64,000 bases of DNA from Chryseobacterium binzhouense (GTDB lineage: Bacteria; Bacteroidota; Bacteroidia; Flavobacteriales; Weeksellaceae), in contig NZ_VKOG01000001.1 in the NCBI RefSeq assembly GCF_007474545.1, forward strand, positions 1,201,463 through 1,265,462, given 5' to 3'. The notes under the pieces were generated by a model. It was not told where the DNA came from. It saw only the letters and a program-made list of their open reading frames with translations, and ran no database searches. Made by a program: the position numbers and the translations under genes. Shown here one piece after another: positions 43,934 to 51,530 of this stretch. Position 1 is the stretch's first letter, and each line of letters opens with the position of its first letter.

Positions 43934-44539
43934 GTGAAAAAATTATTATTTGCAGTTTGTATATCAGCTTCTGCCATGGCTTTTGCACAGGATTATTCTG
44001 TACCGGCAGCAAGCCCGCGACAAAAAGTTGAGCAGCAGTTTTCGATGTCTAAAATTACCGTAGATTACGGAAGACCGGGAGTAAAGGGAAGAAAAATATT
44101 TGGTGAGCTCGTTCCTTATGGTCAGGTTTGGAGAGCAGGAGCCAACTCATCTACAAAGATCACTTTCGGGCAGTCGGTTAATTTTGGTGGTAAAACAGTT
44201 CAGGCAGGAACGTATGGATTATTTATCGTCCCAACTGAAAAAGAATGGAAAGTAATCTTAAACAAAGACTTCCAGCAATGGGGAGCTTATACGTATGATC
44301 CAAAACAGGATGTGGTAGATGTTACGGTTCCGGTAAATACATTGGCAGACAAACAGGAATGGTTTGAAATTACTTTAAATCCTACTGATGAAAACTCTGG
44401 AAATCTTGTCATTAAATGGGATATGGCTCAAGCTGAGATTCCTTTAAGACCGGCCAAACCAGATGCGGTAACCAAAATTGCAGAAAAGCTGAAAGAGATT
44501 AAAAAAATTGAATCTGAGGCGGCAAAATCTAAAGGATAA
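43934..44539 (+). CDS. DUF2911 family secreted protein
   Basis: A 201-residue protein starting with GTG and a signal peptide (KKLLFAVCISASAMAFAQ). The body carries the DUF2911 pattern VDYGRPGVKGRKIFGELVPYGQVWRAGAN and WKVILNKDFQQWGAYTYDPKQDVV. The C-terminal 30 residues are lysine-rich and helical (IAEKLKEIKKIESEAAKSKG). The family is common in Bacteroidota and lacks a known function; periplasmic location is predicted. It is monocistronic with its own terminator. Confidence 0.88.
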   Translation: MKKLLFAVCISASAMAFAQDYSVPAASPRQKVEQQFSMSKITVDYGRPGVKGRKIFGELVPYGQVWRAGANSSTKITFGQSVNFGGKTVQAGTYGLFIVPTEKEWKVILNKDFQQWGAYTYDPKQDVVDVTVPVNTLADKQEWFEITLNPTDENSGNLVIKWDMAQAEIPLRPAKPDAVTKIAEKLKEIKKIESEAAKSKG

Positions 44540-44556
44540 TGCTATAAACAATACAG

Positions 44557-44583
44557 ATCCCCTTTACAACGAGGGGATTTTTT
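44557..44583 (+). terminator. Terminator after the DUF2911 gene
   Basis: ATCCCCT (44557-44563) pairs with AGGGGAT (44572-44578), followed by six T. Confidence 0.75.
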
Positions 44584-44632
44584 GAACCTTGAATCTGTCA
44601 TCATAATATTTAGTTTTTAAAAATATTTATAT

Positions 44633-45004
44633 ATGAAAAAATATAAAATCCAGAAATCACCCTTTGTAGTTCCCACCAACGATGGTAAGCTTATTCAGGA
44701 ACATTGGGGAAACTCAACAGAAAATCCCAATATTTCTATTGCGCACATGATTGCGCCTCCCAATTGGAGCGAACCGCACCAAACTCCTGAATTCGATGAA
44801 TTTACACTTATCATCTCCGGGAAAAAACAATTTGAAATCGACGGCGAAATAGTAGTTTTAGAAAAAGGACAAAGTATTATGATCGAAAAAGGAGCAAGAA
44901 TACGTTACAGCAATCCTTTTCCGGAAGAATGCGAGTATATTGCTATCTGCCTTCCTGCATTTTCTATGGAAAAAGTAAACCGGGAAGATGAAGGAGTAGA
45001 TTGA
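44633..45004 (+). CDS. Cupin-domain protein
   Basis: A 123-residue single-domain cupin. Motif 1 is in APPNWSEPHQTPEFDEFTLIISG, where the usual second histidine is replaced by Gln, and motif 2 is in EKGQSIMIEKGARIRYSNPFPEE, where no histidine is present. A weakened metal site is therefore likely, so it may be a binding protein rather than a dioxygenase. Its neighbours give no clue to the substrate. Confidence 0.8.
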   Translation: MKKYKIQKSPFVVPTNDGKLIQEHWGNSTENPNISIAHMIAPPNWSEPHQTPEFDEFTLIISGKKQFEIDGEIVVLEKGQSIMIEKGARIRYSNPFPEECEYIAICLPAFSMEKVNREDEGVD

Positions 45005-45088
45005 TGTAAAATAATATAACAGTGCAGCAATTATTTTCTATTGTTACACTGTTAGATTTCTACTTTGTTATATTGTATAGTTGTTTTA

Positions 45089-45832
45089 TTACTTAAGGAT
45101 TTCTTTCAGAAATAAAAGTGTATGATTCCATGCTCTTTTTGCCATTACAGGATTATAATCAGGAGATTTCGGGTCTGTAAAAGTATGTTTTGAATTAGCA
45201 TACGTAATGATCTGCCAATCTGCTTTTCCGGCTTTCATTTCTTTTACGAGATTATCATAATCTTCTTTGGTAACGCTTTGGTCTTCCGCAGGATTTTCAA
45301 CCAGAACTTTTGTCAGAATCTCCCTGTTTTCTCTGGATGGGTCTTTTCCGATACTTCCATGAATAGAGATCACACCGGCTACGGGAAGCTGTCCTCTTGC
45401 AGACTCCAAAGCGCCTGTTCCTCCGAAACAATAGCCAATTACTGCAATTTTTTCAGGAACTGCACCATTTTTCTTCAGCTGTTCCAAAGCTAATGCAATT
45501 CTTTTCTGATAATCGTTAAAATTCTTCTTGTAATAGCCTGAACTTTTTGCTGCCGATGCATTATCCGTCGGAATATTTCCTTCACCGTAAATATCAGCAA
45601 TGAAAGCAATATAACCTTGTTTTTCCAGATCTGCAGCCGCTGTTTTGGCTTCATCGTCAATCCCTTTCCAGGCGGGGAGAATCAATACTCCTGGAAGTTT
45701 TTTCCCTGCATTTGCAGTAATCATTCCGTTCAGCTTTTGCGAACCATCCTGGTAAGAAACATTTTTAAGATTCTGACTCAAAACACTTCCTGATGTCATC
45801 ATAAATGCAGATAGTAAAATTGTGCGTATCAT
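45089..45832 (-). CDS. Dienelactone hydrolase family protein, exported
   Basis: An alpha/beta hydrolase of 247 residues with an N-terminal signal peptide (MIRTILLSAFMMTSGSVLSQ). The nucleophile is the cysteine in IAVIGYCFGGTGALESA, as in dienelactone hydrolases. A glutamate in ILPAWKGIDDEAK and the acid/His pair near the end (NPAEDQSVTKEDY, ANSKHTFTDP) complete the active site. Export to the periplasm is predicted. The physiological substrate is unknown. Confidence 0.88.
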   Translation of the reverse strand: MIRTILLSAFMMTSGSVLSQNLKNVSYQDGSQKLNGMITANAGKKLPGVLILPAWKGIDDEAKTAAADLEKQGYIAFIADIYGEGNIPTDNASAAKSSGYYKKNFNDYQKRIALALEQLKKNGAVPEKIAVIGYCFGGTGALESARGQLPVAGVISIHGSIGKDPSRENREILTKVLVENPAEDQSVTKEDYDNLVKEMKAGKADWQIITYANSKHTFTDPKSPDYNPVMAKRAWNHTLLFLKEILK

Positions 45833-45909
45833 ATTTTGTTATTTTGTTGATGTCAATCTTTTCATTACAGCTCCTGAAATTTTGATGACTGTATTTCAGG
45901 TTCATTATT

Positions 45910-46005
45910 TTCAGGAGCTTTTTCCCGCTTTCCGCTGTATCTTTTTTAAACGAACTCCGCTTTGCTTCGTTCGCTCAAAAAAGGATGCCGCTCCAATTGG
46001 GGCTA
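45910..46005. repeat. Imperfect palindromic intergenic element
   Basis: The gap 45833-46072 contains ATCTTTTTTAAACGAAC (45939-45955) facing GTTCGCTCAAAAAAGGAT (45969-45986), with C-rich flanks TTTTTCCCGCTTTCCGC and GCCGCTCCAATTGGGGC. I recognise this mosaic as frequent between flavobacterial genes. No gene is seen in the gap. Confidence 0.5.
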
Positions 46006-46072
46006 TTTAATTTCGGTGAATGAACAAGCAAAAATCGTACTCAAAATTTTAAAAAAACATTTCTTTGAGATT

Positions 46073-46504
46073 TCATCTAGGCTTTATAAAAAGATACTCG
46101 CCGTTTTCATAATATGCATGAATATGCTGTAATCCGTTTGTAAGAACAATTTCTGAAGCTCCGATAACAGAGTTGTATCTTGCAGTTTGCTCAAAGGTTT
46201 TTTCAGTCAGTTTAATCTGAGGTGCTTTGCATTCGATCAAAATTTTAGGTTCTGTTTTTTCGGTAATCAGAAGATCTATTCGTTTCGTTAAGCCATTCAG
46301 CAAGATCTTTTTTTCCGTAATCAAAGCAGAAGCAGAGTAAGCTTTTACCGTAAGATAATAGTGAACCCAATGCTGTCGTACCCATTCTTCAGGAGTAAGC
46401 AAAAGATAAGTTTTGCGCACCAGATCATAGATAAAAAACTTATCTTTGTCTTTCTTGAATTTAAAATCAAAAGTTTCCTGAAAATTCAGTTTGGGAAGTT
46501 CCAT
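46073..46504 (-). CDS. HsdR-N-like nuclease-fold protein
   Basis: A 143-residue protein whose pattern RIDLLITEKTEPKILIECKAPQ carries the D...E-x-K signature of PD-(D/E)XK nucleases, as in the N-terminal domain of type I restriction HsdR. The preceding TPEEWVRQHWVHYYL is also typical of these small conserved proteins. It is not next to the type I locus of this window. It is divergent from holA with only nine bases between the two start codons. Its role is unknown; a housekeeping one is suggested by its company. Confidence 0.82.
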   Translation of the reverse strand: MELPKLNFQETFDFKFKKDKDKFFIYDLVRKTYLLLTPEEWVRQHWVHYYLTVKAYSASALITEKKILLNGLTKRIDLLITEKTEPKILIECKAPQIKLTEKTFEQTARYNSVIGASEIVLTNGLQHIHAYYENGEYLFIKPR

Positions 46505-46513
46505 TAGTAAAAG

Positions 46514-47551
46514 ATGAAAGAATTAGATTTAATCCTCAAAAATATTAAAAATAAAGAAGTTCTGCCGATTTATTTTTTTCATGGAGAAGAACCTTACTTT
46601 ATTGATCTTGCCGTAAAAGCTCTGGAAAATGATTTTCTGGAAGAAGACGAAAAAGCTTTCAACCAAACTGTTGTTTACGGAAAAGATACCACATATCAGG
46701 AAGTTCTTTCACTGGCAAGGCAGTTTCCGATGATGGGTGATAAGCAGGTTATCATCGTAAAAGAAGCTCAGGATCTGAAATTTACCGAAAATGAAAGCAA
46801 TGCATTGGAAGCGTATATTCAGAACGCAGTTCCTTCTACTGTTTTAGTTTTTGCCCATAAACATAAAAAGCTGGACAGCCGTAAAAAGGTTACCAAGCTT
46901 CTTGAAAAATCCGGAACATTGTTTCTGAGTGAATCTGTAAAAGAAAATCATCTCCCGAAATGGATTGCAGACGAATGCATTAAACTGAGCATTAAAACGG
47001 CTCCCAATATTTCGCATCTTCTTGCAGAATATCTTGGTAATGATCTTTCCAGAATTGCCAATGAACTGAATAAGCTTAAAATCATCCTTAAGCAAGGGGA
47101 TATTTTAGACGGAACGGTGGTAGAAAATCACATCGGAATCAGCAAAGAATTTAATGTTTTTGAATTACAGAAAGCTTTAGGAACAAAAAATGCCAATGCA
47201 GCCTTTAAGATTGCTCATTTTATGGGTAAAAATCCGAAAAACAATCCGTTTGTGATGATGCTGGCGAGTTTATACAGCTATTTTTCCAATATAATTATCT
47301 ACAATACTATGGCAGGACAGCCTCCGCAGGTTATAGCTTCTCAAATGGGAATCAATCCTTATTTTATTAAAGATTATGCCGAAGCAGCCAGATTATATCC
47401 GCTAAAGCATTCTACCAGAGTTATTTCTATTTTACGGGAGTTTGATATGAAAGGAAAAGGACTTGGAGCAGTTAATATGACTGAAGCTGAACTTATTAAA
47501 GAGTTAGTGTACAAAATCATTAATGTGGATAAAATTAAGATGAAAGTGTGA
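46514..47551 (+). CDS. holA: DNA polymerase III subunit delta
   Basis: Clamp-loader subunit of 345 residues. The start PIYFFHGEEPYFIDLAVKALE, the segment FPMMGDKQVIIVKEAQDL and the middle LAEYLGNDLSRIANELNKL are typical of HolA, whose sequence is otherwise loosely conserved. The C-terminal collar domain is helical. The A-rich leader lies within the start of the divergent HsdR-N-like gene. Confidence 0.92.
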   Translation: MKELDLILKNIKNKEVLPIYFFHGEEPYFIDLAVKALENDFLEEDEKAFNQTVVYGKDTTYQEVLSLARQFPMMGDKQVIIVKEAQDLKFTENESNALEAYIQNAVPSTVLVFAHKHKKLDSRKKVTKLLEKSGTLFLSESVKENHLPKWIADECIKLSIKTAPNISHLLAEYLGNDLSRIANELNKLKIILKQGDILDGTVVENHIGISKEFNVFELQKALGTKNANAAFKIAHFMGKNPKNNPFVMMLASLYSYFSNIIIYNTMAGQPPQVIASQMGINPYFIKDYAEAARLYPLKHSTRVISILREFDMKGKGLGAVNMTEAELIKELVYKIINVDKIKMKV

Positions 47552-47742
47552 AAATGAATAGTGAATAGTTAATTCTTTCATTTTGACATTTCTTCAAATG
47601 AAAATTCACAATTCATTCATTAACTTTAAAATCGACCATTCGCATATCAGATATTGACAACTATCATCAAAATAAATTTAATTAGAAAGTAAAATTTACG
47701 AACTTAGCATCCGAAATTTTTAAAATTATTGATAAACAGATT

Positions 47743-48684
47743 ATGGAGCAAAATATTTTAGATTGTATAATAGTAGGATCCGGACCTTCTGGTTTTACCG
47801 CAGCAATTTATGCCGCAAGAGCAGACCTGAAACCCGAATTATACACAGGTCTTGAGCCCGGTGGACAATTGACTACCACTACTGAGGTGGATAATTTTCC
47901 GGGATATCCTGCAGGAATTACCGGTCCTGAAATGATGATGGATCTTCAGAAACAGGCGGAAAGATTTGACACAAAAGTACATTACGAACTGATTACAAAA
48001 GCCGAATTCTCCCGTGAAATCGGCGGAGTTCACAAGTTGTATGCAGGAAATAAAGAGATTTTTGCAAAAACGGTTATTATTTCTACCGGAGCTACAGCAA
48101 AATATCTAGGTCTTGATGATGAAAAAAAATACGCAGGAGGAGGAGTTTCAGCTTGTGCAACCTGTGACGGTTTCTTTTATAAAGGAAAAGATGTTGTAGT
48201 AGTGGGAGCAGGTGATACTGCCGCAGAGGAAGCCACTTATCTTGCGAAATTATGCAGAAAAGTGACTATGCTTGTAAGAAAAGATGTCTTCAGAGCCTCT
48301 AAAGCAATGATTCACAGAGTGGAAAATACTCCGAATATTGAAGTGAAATTCCATCATGAACTGATAGGAATAGAAGGCGCCAATAATCTGGTAGAAAAAG
48401 CAGTGATTATCAATAATCAGACACAGGAAAAGTCTACTGTTGATGTAGAAGGAATTTTTATTGCTATCGGCCACAAACCGAATACCGATGTATTTGTTGG
48501 TCAGGTTGATTTGGATGAAAACGGATATATCATCACCGAAAAAGGCTCTACAAGAACCAATCTTCCGGGAGTATTTGCAGCAGGAGATGTACAGGATCAC
48601 ATCTACAGACAGGCAATTACGGCAGCCGGAAGCGGCTGTATGGCAGCAATGGATGCCGAAAAATATCTTGCCGAACTGGAATAA
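47743..48684 (+). CDS. trxB: Thioredoxin reductase
   Basis: NADPH-dependent flavoenzyme of 313 residues that reduces thioredoxin. It has the FAD motif VGSGPSGFTAAIYAARA, the redox pair Cys138 and Cys141 in SACATCDGFFYKG, the NADPH motif VVVGAGDTAAEEATYLA and the late FAD segment GVFAAGDVQDHIYRQAITAAGSGC. It is monocistronic. It ends before a bidirectional terminator shared with the convergent gene. Confidence 0.95.
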   Translation: MEQNILDCIIVGSGPSGFTAAIYAARADLKPELYTGLEPGGQLTTTTEVDNFPGYPAGITGPEMMMDLQKQAERFDTKVHYELITKAEFSREIGGVHKLYAGNKEIFAKTVIISTGATAKYLGLDDEKKYAGGGVSACATCDGFFYKGKDVVVVGAGDTAAEEATYLAKLCRKVTMLVRKDVFRASKAMIHRVENTPNIEVKFHHELIGIEGANNLVEKAVIINNQTQEKSTVDVEGIFIAIGHKPNTDVFVGQVDLDENGYIITEKGSTRTNLPGVFAAGDVQDHIYRQAITAAGSGCMAAMDAEKYLAELE

Positions 48685-48711
48685 TATAAGGATACTCTTA
48701 ATTATATAAGC

Positions 48712-48745
48712 AAAAAACCGCCTTTCAAAAGATTGGCGGTTTTAT
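48712..48745. terminator. Bidirectional terminator between trxB and the MG2/plug gene
   Basis: AAAACCGCC (48714-48722) and GGCGGTTTT (48735-48743) form a perfect nine-base stem. It has T-runs on both strands and sits between two convergent genes. Confidence 0.8.
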
Positions 48746-48782
48746 ACTTTATTAAATTAAGTTACACATGCTTTTCGAGTAA

Positions 48783-51200
48783 TTATTTACTCTGATCAAG
48801 CACTTTATTATAATACAGAAGATCATTATTTTCATCAAAGCCAATAATAATTACTTTAAACTTTTTTGCATCATCGTTATTATACCATTGGATAACAGTT
48901 GACTCAGACGGTTTACTTTCCACATACGGATTCCAGTAAAGAACATCTCTTTTATCCTGAGCAATGTTCCTAAGACGTTCATCCTCGTAAATATTATTGA
49001 TAAAAGGCACTTCTTTATCGTAGCCGGTAAGTTTGATTTCAGTTAGTGTAGATGGCAGAGTAGGATCTATGGTTGCTCCCGTGGTACCGCCGCGTTTGGT
49101 ATAAATTGCAATAGCTCCGTCTCCGCCTCCAAAGTTTCCTGCAAAACTTCCACGGATAACTTTTATCATCGCAATAGAAGGAACCGGAATGGTGGATATC
49201 TGTGATGCATCCATTCTCATTTCATCAAGAAAAAATGCAATAGGACTCCCTCTGAAACTGGCAGTATAATTTCCTCCCTGCATTTGAATCTGCAAGCCGG
49301 CAACCCGTCCCTGTAACCATTGTAATATATTAAAAGAAGCCTGTGCTCCCATATTATCATTTACAAAATCAAAAACCACCTCATTATTACTTTTAAATAA
49401 CGGACTGCTGAGTTCACTATTAAGTTTTTTTGTAAGATCTTTCTTTTGAGCTTTTATAGTAACTTCCTCAATTAATGTTACTTTTTCATTAATCTCTGCT
49501 GTACTGCTTTTGTTAACAATAGCTCTTTCTATCTCTTGAGAAATTTTATCACCTTTATTACGGGGTACCAGCTGATATTGTGTTTTTGGAAGGTTTATGT
49601 TCAGTGGCAGAAATGAAAAGTTTGGCTGAAAATAAACCTGTACTGCGTTTTTTGTAGCTTTTTCACTATTCAGCTGATAAGAAAATTTCATGTCCTCTTC
49701 AAAAATCAAACCGTTCAAGGTAAACAGACCATCTTTATTGGTGGTAACAACATTATATTTTATCCCCTGATTCGGCATTTTAAATATAAGGTTTATTTCT
49801 GCTTCTGAAGCAGGTTTTCCCAGCTGCATAGCTTTTCCTTTATAGGAAAGATACATTTCAGGTTTATATTTGATAAATGGGAAATTCCCCGCTATGATTG
49901 TTTGCCAGCTAAAGCGGTTCCACTTTTCAGTGATGAGCAAAGCATCTAAAGCTTCAAAATTTCGGTCAGAAGTAAAATATTGTGAAGGTTTGTAAATCTT
50001 TGAAGTAAGATCACCCGTAAGCCATAATTTAGAAGGAAGACTTTCTTCTGATTCATTATTTTCTGCCTCACCATCCATAACAGCAATAGTATAAGAGTCA
50101 ATTGCTTTATTCTGATCAATATTAAAAGAATTGCTGTCTCTTGTTTTGGTACTGAGCGTAATATTTTTTAAAGAGGGCTTATTGATTTTCAAAATTTGCG
50201 GTTGTACGAAACAAAGTCTTTGGGCAACAATGCTTTCCTTATCGTCAAATACTGTAAGATTCAGAATGCCATTGATCAATTGATTAGTAGGGATTGAATA
50301 TTCCAGATCTGATATTTTACTGATTTTAGCTTTGTATACAAGCTGATTGTTTATTGTACCTAAAACTTTAAATTGAGAATCAGCGGTAATATTTTTAGAT
50401 TTAAGGGTAAATTTTATAGCATCATTGTCGCTCTTTACCTGCAGATTAATGCCCGAAGAAGCTACCTGAGGTAGGCTGATTATCTGTTTTTTTCCACTTG
50501 TGTCTGATATATTTACCTGATAAACTTTTCCTGATTGTGGTATGAAACTAAACGATCCTACATTTTGGTCGAATCCTTTGAAACTCACAATTTTCTTATC
50601 GGGATTTGAAGATTCGGTTACATATCCTTCCCATTCTGACGGAGTTTCACCTTTAGACTTCAATCTTACAGCAAATTTGGTCTGAATACCGTCAATAAAC
50701 GTTCCGCTTTCAGGAAAAACTTCACCAGTCCATGGTGATATGGTGTCTTTAACAAGTTTTTCCGGCGAAGATGGATTATAGACCAAAATTGGCTGTATTT
50801 CATTAAAATCATCGCTAAAATTACCCATCCAGGTAGTATAGGCTCTTAGATAATATACATCTTCTTTCAGATCTTCCGGTAATGTGATGCTTCCGCTGCC
50901 TTTACCTTTGATCAGGGGATATAGCTTTTTGCTGATTAACTTTTTGTTCTGATCGTATAACTCAATAAAAATGCTTGTGGAAATTGTGGATGGACTGTAT
51001 CCTTCAAAAACGAAAGAAGTAAACCACAGATTTTCACCGGCGACAAAACTGTTTTTACTTAATAGAAGATGTATTTTTTCCTGTGGATAATTTTCTTCAA
51101 ATTTCTTCAGGGCGGCTTCAGCTTTATCCTGGGCAAAACAGAAATTGGCAGTTGCCATAAGAACACCGAGACTGATTTTTCTTGAAATACTAAAATTCAT
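48783..51200 (-). CDS. Exported protein with MG2-like N-terminus and TonB plug-like domain
   Basis: About 805 residues from ATG at 51200, which starts a signal peptide (MNFSISRKISLGVLMATA, then NFCFAQ). The N-terminal part has macroglobulin-like strands (LLSKNSFVAGENLWFTSFVF). The middle has a carboxypeptidase-regulatory-like segment. Around residues 625-720 lies a TonB plug-like domain (ILQWLQGRVAGLQIQ, FFLDEMRMD, IEMIKV-type strand IAMIKVIRGSFAGNFGGG). There is no barrel domain, so it is not a receptor in itself. Such proteins are frequent in Bacteroidota; the role is unknown. An upstream in-frame start at 51248 was rejected because it would spoil the signal peptide. Confidence 0.8.
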   Translation of the reverse strand: MNFSISRKISLGVLMATANFCFAQDKAEAALKKFEENYPQEKIHLLLSKNSFVAGENLWFTSFVFEGYSPSTISTSIFIELYDQNKKLISKKLYPLIKGKGSGSITLPEDLKEDVYYLRAYTTWMGNFSDDFNEIQPILVYNPSSPEKLVKDTISPWTGEVFPESGTFIDGIQTKFAVRLKSKGETPSEWEGYVTESSNPDKKIVSFKGFDQNVGSFSFIPQSGKVYQVNISDTSGKKQIISLPQVASSGINLQVKSDNDAIKFTLKSKNITADSQFKVLGTINNQLVYKAKISKISDLEYSIPTNQLINGILNLTVFDDKESIVAQRLCFVQPQILKINKPSLKNITLSTKTRDSNSFNIDQNKAIDSYTIAVMDGEAENNESEESLPSKLWLTGDLTSKIYKPSQYFTSDRNFEALDALLITEKWNRFSWQTIIAGNFPFIKYKPEMYLSYKGKAMQLGKPASEAEINLIFKMPNQGIKYNVVTTNKDGLFTLNGLIFEEDMKFSYQLNSEKATKNAVQVYFQPNFSFLPLNINLPKTQYQLVPRNKGDKISQEIERAIVNKSSTAEINEKVTLIEEVTIKAQKKDLTKKLNSELSSPLFKSNNEVVFDFVNDNMGAQASFNILQWLQGRVAGLQIQMQGGNYTASFRGSPIAFFLDEMRMDASQISTIPVPSIAMIKVIRGSFAGNFGGGDGAIAIYTKRGGTTGATIDPTLPSTLTEIKLTGYDKEVPFINNIYEDERLRNIAQDKRDVLYWNPYVESKPSESTVIQWYNNDDAKKFKVIIIGFDENNDLLYYNKVLDQSK

Positions 51201-51355
51201 AAACTGTTGTGTTTTTTTAATCCCACAAAAATACATTTTATCTTTCAATAGAGAAATAGAGTATTTTATTTTAAATAAAGCGAAAAGGGTAACAAAGATA
51301 CCGGCTATACTGAAGCCTTCAAAAAACCGTGCTAATTAAGAATTGCTTAGTATTC

Positions 51356-51430
51356 AATAAAAGAAGGCGAGTTGCCCCGCCTTAAATGTTTTCACAACGG
51401 AATAATCCTTATTGTGAATTGCTTTCGGAT
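51356..51430 (-). ncRNA. tracrRNA of the type II-C CRISPR system
   Basis: On the minus strand the sequence GAAAGCAATTCACAA (51412-51426) is complementary to the 15 bases that follow the first base of the CRISPR repeat as read on the minus strand. It is followed by AATAAGGATTATTCCG, a nexus-like hairpin common in II-C tracrRNAs, and then by a terminator with stem AAGGCG/CGCCTT and tail CTTTTATT. A -7 box, TAAATTTG on the minus strand at about 51432-51439, lies just upstream, so the RNA should begin within a few bases of the anti-repeat. The remaining bases of the 51201-51530 gap carry the cas9 leader. Confidence 0.85.
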
Positions 51431-51462
51431 ACAAATTTAGAAAAATAATTTTTTATCTTGTT

Positions 51463-51476
51463 TACGGTTTTCCGTA
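51463..51476. promoter_or_regulatory. 14-bp palindrome between tracrRNA and cas9
   Basis: TACGGTTTTCCGTA (arms TACGG and CCGTA) lies between the two divergent transcripts. The identical 14 bases occur upstream of hsdM at 59760-59773. It is a candidate operator. Confidence 0.5.
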
Positions 51477-51530
51477 TTTTAATAAAAAATATTCTTTTTA
51501 CTTTTATGCAATTTCAAAAACTCAATAATT

